Source: Parapristionchus giblindavisi
Taxonomy: Eukaryota; Nematoda; Chromadorea; Rhabditida; Diplogasteridae
Assembly: GCA_943737045.1 (NCBI GenBank)
Contig: CALSFV010000023.1
Span: forward strand, 954,001 to 1,018,000
Direction of reading: 5' to 3'
DNA: 64,000 bases
Part shown: piece by piece, positions 36,601 through 47,500 of the stretch
Layout of the letters: the number at the start of each line of letters is the position of its first letter
Position numbering within the stretch: the first letter of the stretch is position 1
The notes under the pieces: generated by a model
What the model was told of the DNA's origin: nothing
Databases searched by the model: none
Seen by the model: only the letters and a program-made list of their open reading frames with translations
Translations under genes and position numbers: made by a program

Positions 36601-39600
36601 CATCCAAAGCTGTACCATTTTTATCAGTAGGAGTATACGTTATTGAACTACCGTATTCGCCAGAAATCGCGAACTGATTTTTTTTTCAGTCGACCCATGA
36701 TTTTCAACCATGACCCGGGGTTCATGGTTGAGAATAGCCGAGGTCGAAAAATTCATGACGATCCCAAATCAAATACTATTTGGCATTATGTCAGCAGTGA
36801 GCCAACTTTTATTTTTATGGATACCGTAATCCGAACTACCGTAATCTAGCTACCGTATCCTATAATAATGTGGTGAAATTCTCGGAAAATTCAGGTACGT
36901 GCATTACTATTACGGTAATTCGAGTTATGGTATCCATAAAAATGAAAGTTGGCCCACTATTGATATAATGCCAAATAGTATTTGATTTGGGAGCATCATG
37001 AATTTTTCGACATCAGCCTTTCTCAACCATGAACCCCGGGTCATGGTTGAAAATCATGGGTCCACTGAAAAAAAATCAGTTAGCAATTCCTGACGGTTAC
37101 ACAGTAGTGCAGAAAAGTACACTCCTACTGATAACAATGGTACAGCTTTGGTTGCCGTACGCCACCTTCCAACCGATTTATATCAAAGAAACATATAATT
37201 TTTCAAGTTTGATAATTTTTAAAATAAATTTGAGATCTGCGAAATGACGATGTTTCACGTGACAGTCGTTTCCGCAAACGGACATCCATCAGCCACCATC
37301 CGTCCTATGAATCAACTTGCCTTGACGGTCGATTAAATGTTCGGGTTGAAAAAAATAAAAATAAAATAATAATTTTTCTCAATTTTTTTAAAAATGTAGG
37401 CTGAGTTTATTTGTATATTTTTTTCTGTGTACGCACATCACTACGAGTAAAATTACATAATAAAGCTACCTCTCACTCCTGCGAATTTCAAGAAATTTAA
37501 TTTTCGATTTTTGCAATTTACACATATCTCACATTCGGTTGCAATTCTCGATAACCCTGAAAACTTGGATTGCCAAGGGAATGTGACCACTATGTACAGA
37601 ATTGTCAGGGCTACAATATGAACTATGTCATTGCTTGCGCTATCTCTTCAACGAGGATAGAAGGAGAAAAATATGAAAATCAGACACGAAAAGACATATT
37701 CAGAACCATATGAAATTATTGTTCAGGAGTGTTTATAAGAGTGCATGACATGTTATTCACCAATAAAAAGAAATGAAAGTCCTAGCTATCACGGTTGAAA
37801 AGTTATGAATTTTTAAATTTTTTATTTTATGAAACATATGTGAGCCGGGTTTGAGGCCAAGGGCATTTTCACTAAAACTTTCATCGGTCTCCCCCTGGTA
37901 TGTGTCTATGATGAAAGTATTGAGGCCCAGATCGTAAGTCTTGGCGAATGTCCGGACCATGCTCGAGTCTTACCGAGCCGGTCTCTTAAGAGTAAACATA
38001 CTAACATGCACTCTAGCTCTATTTATAGGACATCACATACAGACCAACACAAGATATTAGATTTTTTATGAAAAATAACCATCAATAATAATAATATTAT
38101 TCATGAAAAAAGGAAAGGTGTAAGAGATACAGCAAGATACTCTGGGAAAGATATTGAAGATCAAAGATAATATACCAAAAAAAATGGAGCATTTATGCGT
38201 CATTTTGAGTGACTTTTTTTGTAAAATCGGGGGGCCGGGTGCCAAAAATCGGGGGTGTATTGCCGCTAGCGGCAGTGGTGCCCACGTATGTAATATACTA
38301 AAGATAGATGATTACTGACCATTCTTCCATCGTAGATCATTAGCCCATCCATTCAATTCTTCACTAACATATACATTCTGTTCACGAGTCTCAGGCGCAT
38401 CTCCCGGATTTGGTGGTGATATTTGAGATGTCTACAATTAATGAATATTATATTGAGTTAAACTATTCAAATGCTCCATTAATCAGTAATATATCCATTT
38501 GACACTAAACTACACACACTCCATCAGTCTACTCATGACATCTCAATGTGTACTATTCCATAAAATCACAATTCATTTTCCGTAAAATCAATCCAGAAAC
38601 TTCCACGACGTCATCAAAATACTCTAACCAATCTCCATTCTCAATTCGAAGCTTTACATTTCTTCCTCTCCACACAAATATTACACATAGATGAAGATAT
38701 GAAGCCCATAACGGGTTTATTATAAACAAGCGTCACGAGTACAATTTGAGTGCAAATTTCATTGAAGTAAAATGTCTCACCTGAAGTGAAGACTCCGGCT
38801 CTACCCCACTCGGTTTCTTCTCCGCTTCCACTGATTTCACCTCCTTGATCTGCAATCAATACATCGTAATCCATCCATGATACAGTATTCTGTTTGTTCA
38901 ATGTAACAATTCTCATACCATTTGCCTCCGTCAACCCACATTTCGGTGGCATTTTACAGAAAATGAATCATTAGACGAAAAGAAAAAAACAATCACATCA
39001 TGCATGAATTCTATCTCTCTGTTTAGATAATATCAGTCACCAATGGATGAAAAGATCGAATTGTATATCGAGATTATTGATTGACATTATCATCTATCTA
39101 TTCATAATTGTCATGTTTATCAATGAAATCTCTGCCTAATCCAACATCTAAATGAATCAAGAACATCACGCGTGTTCTTCTTTCTTTCTATGCATGAAAT
39201 ACATCGTGATGAGTGAGAAAAGAGATAAAACAGGAAATGATCTTCTAAACTTTCATATTGTACTCATACATTGCCATACCCTCGCAATGCGAGGATTGAC
39301 CCACTATGTAAGCCCATTTTAGGCCACTTGATGCGAAAGAAAGCTAAAAAAACGACGAGATTTTTAAGCGAAAATAACTAATTTTGTGAATATACCCACC
39401 CTATTTCGAGAATTGACCCACTATATAAAAATAAACGGCGAGGGTACCGAAAATGTATGATTGTACTCTTTTTGTAAAAGAGTACCTCTTGACCCACTCA
39501 CTGTTCCAGTCATTTTCTTCTTCTTCCGACATTTCTCACAATTTTTCACGCCAAATGACGTGGGCTTGCCAAATAAAATGGAAAATGAAACTGTCAAAAT

Positions 39601-40424
39601 ATCCCCGTGTCTTCGACAATCCCATTCAATCAAAAGATACAACAAATGTAGACCATATGGGTTACGGTAGTAATCATGAAGCATATAAAGTGCACCGTAT
39701 ACCTGGGTTACGGTTCTATCGGCTTCAAAGTGTACTCTCTTATCTTCCTCTGTGGTTTCGATGATTTGTGGTCGTTGAAGGAAGAGCAGCACAAAGCCAA
39801 TCTTAAAAAAAGAGCGTTGACCTATCGATTATTATTATTTTCAAAACTTATTAAAGACCCTCCAATATCTTTGATATGTCCTACTTCATCTGCACGCCCA
39901 TTCCATTCAGCAAATACTCGCTCGCAAAAGGATCAACGTATGATTTATACAACAAGTACAAGTCCAGCAAATAATCATAATACGGATCTTGTTATCATAA
40001 ATTTTGAAGAAGAAGAAAACTATTTTTGTCGACAATATTGGTTGTTTTGATGGTCAAAATGGTAATGAAATCTGTTATAATATTATGATAATCCGATCAC
40101 AAATAATGGAAATCGATGGGAGAAGAGCACAAAAACAGATCCAATCATCAATAATCTTTTCAATTCTGTAATCAAGTAATCCAGCAATATTTTCATGCTT
40201 TAACACAATCAATATCGCTAAACGATATTATCTCTCGCATGGTAAAGAAGCGATAAATATTATTACTGGGTACGGTTGGAGGGAGTAAGGGATATAGGGA
40301 TACTAGATAATGCCTAATGAGAGATTAACGCAAAATGATATCGGAGGTCGTCAGAAGATAGACTTACCAGACATGCTACAATCACAAAATTGATGAGGCG
40401 TGAGGCACGACGATGTGGTAGCAT
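30613..40424 (-). CDS. gly-20: alpha-1,6-mannosyl-glycoprotein beta-1,2-GlcNAc-transferase (GnT-II)
   Basis: Orthologue of human MGAT2 / C. elegans GLY-20, the Golgi enzyme that adds GlcNAc to the alpha-1,6 mannose arm to form complex N-glycans from UDP-GlcNAc. Fourteen-exon model, 515 residues: complement(30613..30801, 31137..31202, 31428..31499, 31573..31668, 32295..32463, 32874..33004, 33263..33362, 33526..33623, 33777..33920, 35138..35283, 38320..38431, 38781..38849, 39703..39801, 40368..40424), all in phase. Residues about 10-27 (LINFVIVACL/IGFVLLFL, completed across the first splice) form a type II anchor, followed by a Ser/Pro/Glu stem. Catalytic-domain landmarks: VHTRLEYLRYLVDTL, FPGQDPRDCP, KHHWWWK, LLEEDHY (metal/nucleotide-sugar site region), HNMGMALTR, WDDYNWDWS, HVGDCGVH and GGWGDARDRALC near the end. 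It is slightly longer than the roughly 450-490 residues usual for the family. Introns contain a hAT-like element, MITEs and a 2.2-kb palindrome. Confidence 0.95.
31802..32250. mobile_element. hAT-like MITE, copy 1
   Basis: 449 bp in the MGAT2 intron 31669-32294. The ends are CAGGGGTGTG and CACACCCCTG, followed inward by degenerate TTTCCCG-type repeats. It is flanked by an exact 8-bp duplication, GTGCCCAT (31794-31801 and 32251-32258). CAGGG-type termini with 8-bp duplications are the hAT signature. No transposase. Confidence 0.85.
32487..32663. mobile_element. MITE with CATACGTGGGC ends, copy 2
   Basis: Ends CCATACGTGGGC and GCCCACGTATGG, with inner GCCGCTAGCGG-like sequence, in the MGAT2 intron 32464-32873. 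It shares AAATGGAGCATTTA with the copy at about 38195 (direct) and the inverse with the copy at 20371-20527. Confidence 0.65.
35771..37988. mobile_element. 2.2-kb TTAA-flanked palindrome with conserved arm ORF
   Basis: The arms (35771-36572 and 37185-37988) are almost identical inverse copies, ending GAGACCGGCTCGG next to TTAA at both ends. A second foldback of family FB-A sits at the centre. Each arm encodes the same 67-residue frame (starting MVRTFAKTYDLGLN) on opposite strands, differing at one residue (Tyr/Phe). The element lies in the MGAT2 intron 35284-38319. The TTAA flanks suggest a piggyBac-type target, but the class is inferred. Confidence 0.75.
36573..37184. mobile_element. FB-A foldback nested in larger palindrome
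   Basis: The inner palindrome of the 35771-37988 element. Its arms match 12479-13052: AAATCGGTTG at the edge, then ATCGCGAACTGATTTTTTT and CCATGACCCGGGGTTCATGG, with TACGGTA motifs. It lacks the terminal G/C runs of the free copy. Confidence 0.7.
38190..38290. mobile_element. MITE with CATACGTGGGC end, truncated copy 3
   Basis: Right-hand portion only: AAATGGAGCATT through GCCGCTAGCGGCAGTGGTGCCCACGTATG. The left inverted end was not found, so this appears to be a truncated member just inside the MGAT2 intron. Confidence 0.5.
39265..39459. mobile_element. TIR element CATACATTTTC family, copy 1
   Basis: 195 bp in the MGAT2 intron 38850-39702. Ends CATACATTGCCATACC and GGTACCGAAAATGTATG; internal repeats of GACCCACTATATAAA. 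Flanked by an 8-bp duplication, ATTGTACT (39257-39264 and 39460-39467). The second copy is at 49950-50131. Confidence 0.75.
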
Positions 40425-43400
40425 CGCATACCGTCAGAGTTGTGGATGAAGACGATAGCACTTACCCGCACACGACTGTCAATGACACAATGTGAGTTAT
40501 AAAAGGGATGAAACATACAATCAACGGGTCAATTGGGATAATTGGAAGCCAGAATAACAACGAATCGAATAAACTTACACTGTAGAAAAACAATAAACTA
40601 CCCACGCCGAAATCAACAATAAACAGAAACCATGCAACTGCGCATTTTCCGAGTACGAGCGTAGCTACCAGATTACGCGATTCAAACCTCTAAGTCAGCC
40701 AAGTTGCCTGTCTCCAGCACTCACGTAGCAGACTAATCACAACCTCTACATATAAGTAACAAAACGTCATCTTATTGTCTTTCTTGATCTTTAATTAGCC
40801 TCTAAGTCATAATAAGGGAGCAAATAATTCCGGTATTGCACTAATCAATAGTGGCATATATCGAAAACAAACTATAAAAACGAGAACACAAAAAGGCCAT
40901 CGTTGATGCATTAGAAATGAGGGAGTGTTTTCGTGTTGGCCCTAGAGGTGTGGAAAGCCGTCAAAAAGTTTGAGAGAAGAGATCCCAGTGTGTATGCCTC
41001 CTAGTCTGAGTAGATGAGAGTGAAGAGAGAACATAGAGGATGAAGAGAGTGAAGAGAGAAAGAGTCGTCTCGATAGAAAGAGACAGAAAGAGATGAATAG
41101 AGAGAAAGAAGGAGAAGAAAGAGATAGAGAAAGAAGGGAAAGATAGTTAGATGGATGAGGGAGAAGAGAAGCAAAGAAAGAGAAACACAAGTATAACATT
41201 GGAAAGGGGGAGAAACATGAATGAACAGAAGAAGAAGAATAGGGAAAGCAATTGAGAAAAGATCAGAGATATTGAAGAAGTAAAAGGAATACTATATCAT
41301 TCATGTAATTCAAACAATTTGATCTGTGAATAGTAAAGAATTTACCACCTAAAAGCAAGTTGAATTCGTTTAAAAAGTAAAGTTCCCGCTTTTTTATAAA
41401 CAAAAAAAGTTTCAAGGAAAGAAAAGCTACGACTACTTGTGAATGATAGTAAAAACACTTAATTTTTAAAATTATAAACTTGCCGTCATTAAAGATGGAG
41501 TTAACCAACATACATATCATTTCACCCTTAGTATTCCTTAATAAAATAACAATTGATTGGATCATGGGGTCTCCCCGGGTTCACAAACTCCAAAGGAGAT
41601 TCAGTGGATATGTAAAACTATGGTAGATTCATAAACTGTGTGTTGGTGTTAGGGGGAATAAGCAAGAGGTTCTAAAAGGTTACTGTAGCAATGAGATTTA
41701 CAAAATGTGCGAAAGGGAAGTTCATATCACCAACCCTTCCGAACAGATTGATTATGAATAGAGAATAGAATTGATCTTTGATCAGGCTAGATATCTTAGT
41801 AGTCGGTTTATATTCAAAGACAAACATACTCCACTCTTCTTCTTCTCCCCCCCCCCCCCAACAATGTCCGTAGACCTAATCTAATATGAATAAGAGTAGA
41901 CTCCATCTCGAATAGAGTCTCTATATTGTCCAAGAGATACATCGTCGATAGGAAAGGAGTCTGTAGTACAACTCCAATAGGACTTGTATCGTTTGTGTAT
42001 TCATTTAAAAATATCGTAGCAATACACTAGAGGTTGTAACATGACATGATAGATATATAAACTCTGTCAACTATGGAAACGTAGCAACAGAGTATAGGGT
42101 TTCTCAAAAACTAAGAAAAGTAATGCACAAATTTCTCACAATACAAAATCGTGTGCAAAAATGCGGTAGATTACGTCACCACGTTTCGCCTTTAATATAG
42201 AATCAGCATAATGTTACATACAGAAATAAGTGCATCGGAACTTTGATAAATCTAACTTAATTTTGAATCGTGAGACCGACCAAAAATCAACGTGATAGTC
42301 ATGCTTCATAAAAAAAATTCCCGATAGAATCGACGACTTCATAAATTAATGAAAAGGAGTACAACCATCGTATTTAATGCATTGGCCGGATGTCCTTTCC
42401 AATATGGAAGAGAATTTAATTAACTTATAAACTACAAATTAGATGCGACAAGATGAGAGGCGAATGAATGAGGAAATGTAACGATGAAATAGATGAAGAA
42501 CTTCCAAAGACCTCCTGTGTGGTTAGAGTGGTAGCTGCTATTGAGCCGATACAAGTATAGCTATCCTAGGAGAGTAGAGAATGACCAGAGTAATAGCAAG
42601 GGATAGATACAGTATCGGAGAGGGAGTTAGTGAGAGTAGTATTAAGGGGAGGGATTGAAGCTATAGCGATTGAATCAAAGTAAGTGAAAGTCAACCCGTT
42701 TGATCCTCAAGATATGCGCATCCACCGATAAATATACTACTACAGCTGAGGCAACACTTTACTCTCTCCCACTCCCTCTCCATTTCTATTTAGAGAAAGA
42801 AAGGGAGTAGTCATAACAATTGCGTAGAACGAGTAGAGTAGACGAAGACGAAGAGGAGAAAACCTATTCAGTCACTAGACGCAGGGAATTGAATTGCAGT
42901 TTGAACAACAAATCAAAGTGAAATGTGACAAAGAACACTGTCATTCACCATTTTATTTTAATCTTCGCTCTTATTCTCTCAATTATTCTCTAAGTGATGT
43001 CTAAATTATTATTGTTATACTATTATCAGAAATCAAAATAATGTTGTGAATGTACGAGGTATCGATGACAGTGCGATTTTACGACTTTTTTGTTACTTTG
43101 TAAAATGTTTACGTCGCACCCAATATCTCTGAAATGAACCCCTCCCCGGGAGCTAAATAGACATCCTTATAGAGTGAGAGAGTACGGAAATATGAGAGAG
43201 CACAGAAGGTTAGAGTACACGAGAGACAAGGAATGATTGAGAGATCAAAGATACAGTGAGACCAAAAAAAGAGAAAAAAATAAAAGGGCAAAGCAAGATT
43301 AGTCTCCAGGTCATGAGAAGAACTGTCAATGAGCTTATAGAAGTGTAGAGTGTAAACTTTGTTTGCAAATGAATCAGTTACAAAATAAGATTAGGGAATT

Positions 43401-44552
43401 CATAAGCGCTCTACGGAGATTACATTTTAGATGATCGAATCAATATAAAATGAAACTATTGGTCTATAACGGAAAACAGTGGTACAGGATGCGCTACAAT
43501 AAGAATGTCCACGAGGGTTGACTATTGTACTACATGATTCCAATTTGGAACTTCCAACTAGCATATAAACGAGTCGTCTTCGCCGACGAAAATACACTCG
43601 ACCCATCCAAGGAGTTGAAAACAATTAGTCAAGTATTATGCTAGAGAACATAATACAGAGAGACAGCCAGATGGGCAGCCTATGAACAGACCTAACGAGA
43701 ACTACAATCTTATTGCACAGTAACCACTATTTTTATATTATTTCACATATCCTATCACATCTGTATTTGCTGTCGCAACTGTCACGGGTGAATAAAATAA
43801 ATGAATAAATAAATAGTAACTAGACAAGTCTACAAAGATACTTCATATGCACAGCCCAAGTGTGAAGACAGATGAGATACAGTAACAGATCGAGAATGAA
43901 TCAACGATAACCAATATATTATTAGTACTCTTTCATGATCCTTTATCACAAATGTGTACGGATTAACGTTCCATACACATTCTACGTACAAGGAATCAAA
44001 TAGAGACCAACTCAACAACAACAAAACAAATCAATAACGTAACGATGAAGGCGGAGACTATAGTAATAGAAGCGTAGAAAATGTGGATAGGAGGAAGGGA
44101 AAGGGTAAGGACTGAAGAGGAGAGTAAGATGAAAGGGAAGGGGGCTAGAGGGAGGAATAAGGAAAGTGAGAGGAAAGAGGATGAACAAGGAACAATAATT
44201 GTAGCAACAATAATATTTTTTAAATAAGAGAAAAGAAGAGTGATAAAGAGTGAATATCGTCCACTATGAATGATATAACAGGAGTGACCATTTGAAAGAA
44301 GAAAAAAACAAACAAACAGACTACTGTAAACTATGGGTTTCGAAAAGAAATAACAACAAAACAGGTAACAAATGTAAAGGAACGGAACGGATGTAACAAT
44401 ACAAATTAGCTAATGTTAATCATATAATCATTCTTGTAAACATTTCAAATAAAAGTGCCGGAATGAACGATGCGAATAGAAACAAAAAAAAAACAATCAA
44501 TCGATCATTATTGTACTTTCGAGATAAGGTAGATACTGTAACCTACAGTAAT
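40425..44552. other. intergenic between MGAT2 and UTP21
   Basis: About 4.1 kb without a recognised gene. The MGAT2 5' flank lies in the first few hundred bases. 40975-41170 is purine-rich (GAGAGAAAGA units), 41848-41859 is a C run, and 44085-44190 is again purine-rich (GGGAAGGG). Open frames are short and without motifs. Confidence 0.5.
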
Positions 44553-47500
44553 CTAGACCAAGGCAGACTTAGCAAATGCTACCATGGCAGCAGTTTCTAT
44601 GAAGGGAACATCCATTCTTGCCCATACATCCTTCTCAGTAGATAGAAGTTCATCCAACACTCTACCCATCTCATCCTCTCCATCCTCATCCACATGCTCC
44701 GTCCACAATACGGTCCTGTATGGAATAAGAACATATTAATATGGTTAGGGTACTGTAGATTACTCATCTATCATGATTATAATATCCTTCTGCATATGAC
44801 ATGCTGAAAGGGTAAAGCACATGTTGAAAAATACGGTGTGATACAAAACATCAACATCATTCAGAGAGTACCACTTTTCACTAAACTTTGAAACAGGGAT
44901 CCAGTAGGCCTCTATCTCTCCATTCCTAATCATATAGATAGTTCTTCTTTGATCGCAATATTCATAGTTCAATTTCACAACTAGTATCGCATAGATGAAA
45001 GCTTCGAAAGATAGCAAACGGAAGAAAACACGACTACCTTTAATAACTAGGAAGTTTGCTCCATTGGGTAGGCAATGGCTTCTACTCACTACAGTACCAT
45101 CAGTAAAAAGAAAAAAAAGAAATCAACCAAATAGATAAGTTCATGTGACGCAGAATCAGCAGGCGTAATTCAAAATAGTAATAGGGCGCTACTGTAACAA
45201 AATGAGATAACCCGTGGTAAAATAAGAATCAATAAGTTCTGGAAGATACAGTATACCTGTGAATCTTGATAAGAGTTGCTAGATATGATTGAACGAGATC
45301 AAAGTGTTCATGGGTCTTGAGAACAGCGAGAAGCATACGGAGGAAGGGACAGACAACGTCTGGTGAAAGGGTGCGAATCTAAAAATAAACTATTATACAT
45401 CGTCATTAATTAATATATCACATCCATGGTACAGTATCTCAGATGCTGATTACAGTACCCCACCCCTCCACAAAACTACAGTATACCTGGAAATCGATGG
45501 CCGAAAGGGACATCTTCTTCAATGTATCGAATGCATCGAGTAGATCGGCCGATGTCTTCGCCCTACAAAATATATTCAATAATGTTCGAGAGCAAAAATA
45601 AGTTAAATGAAAAATTCGATTTATCTGGTTCGATACCAAACTAAGTATGGGTTTAGAGATGATTATAAATGTAGATTGGAATATTGAAAGAACGTCAGTA
45701 TTCAGGGCATAAACCACAATTCCAAAAACCCTTTTTTATAATATTACGGTACATATCATATACATACTGTCTCAATTTAGTAGAGAATGCTGACTCCAAC
45801 TCTAGTAGATTACGCTTTGCTTCAGCAATCTTGCGACGCTCTTGCGTGTCATCCTTCTCCTGTAATAATCAATGAGGATTAAGGTACTCAGTATCGATCG
45901 ATCAACACCGTATACCTTCTCAAACTCGAATCCATCGAGTGTAGCGGATGCAGTGAGGAAGAAAGGCGTCCTTTTCGGCTTCTTTGCGGGTTCAATTGGC
46001 TTATTTCTATAATTAGAACGTTATATTTCATTAGCCCACAACGAGCAGTGACATTCTAATTGTCCATGTGAAACATGAAACAACCAACTGAGATTGAGAT
46101 AAACTATTTCGAATTCTACAACGCTTTTTGACATTGCAAAACTAAAATTAAATAGAAGCAAATTAACCAAGTCCTAACGAATAAAAATTTCGACATCACA
46201 TCATTCACAAACAGTTTATTTTAATTAAATAACAGATTAATGTGTAACCTCTCTCTGATAACATCCAGATCGGGTAGATTAGCCCATCTTGAGGGATTCA
46301 ATCCAGAGATGCTAATTAGATCATTCTCCTGATTGGCAACAAAATAATAATGAAAAGATCTTAATAATGTTATAGTCAACACATATGTGGTCAACCCTTA
46401 ACCACAGATTTTTCACCATGCCATACACGGGATGCAGGGTGCACTAATCAGCAAAAAAATCCGAGTTTTATGCTAAACTGTTTGAAAACTTGATGTTCTT
46501 TTAACCATTCTGTTCTTACATGATCGCTCAGACATGTTCCCCATAAATAGTAAAGCCATGATATCTATGTCCTCTCTTCCCAAATACATACCTCATCCTC
46601 CTTCTTCTCTCCATCAATCTCCATTGCCATTCCAACATTCTCCAATTCCTTCACTCCATCCCATCTTGGTTCATGGTCTAATGGAAGGGGACGAGTATTG
46701 ACGGGAGAATCAAAATGATTCATCGATGCCCAGATATACACTGCACGTTGGTCCTCAAGGTAAACAGATTACGGTACTCGTCGTATGTATCATAAAATCA
46801 GTTATTGGTCAAGAATACTCGAGGAACCAACAATATATTGATGATCATAAAAGTGCGCAAGTATTAGTTTGAATTCATCTTAATGTTTACCTTGTGACAA
46901 GTGGCAAGGAATTCTCCAGTAGGATTGAATGCCATTGATATACATGGAGATTCAAAGAGCATGACATCAATCAATGAGTTCGTTGCTATGTCCCATACCT
47001 CAATATATGATATATTATCAAGTGAAACAACAATCTACGTGTTTATTGGATAAGCGGATAAGATAAGCTTTAATTTTTGAATGCAAGTCTGGTAATTTTT
47101 TTTCAAACGCCGGCCTTCTCCAATCGCATTGTACCGTAAGATATCTCAATACCGTACCCAAAGATATCTCGATACCGTACCCTAAGATATTTCGATACCG
47201 TACACAAACATATTCCGATACCGTACCCTAATGTGTCCCTTCTCATCAGCGACGAGTGTCCATCTTCCATCAGGAGAGAATGATAAAGCAGTGATGGCAC
47301 CCATTCCATTTGGTTGAGGGAATGAACGAACAACACGACGACAGAGGGTATCGATGATGGCTACAGATGATGAGATCACTTCTGAAATAATATTATATCA
47401 ATCTATATCTATTAGGTTGTACCATAAGTCTTTGTGCATTTGGTAGTGCTGTGTTTGCAGTTGTTTCTCGCTTCGTTTTCAACGGAGCTCTCTGTACCAG

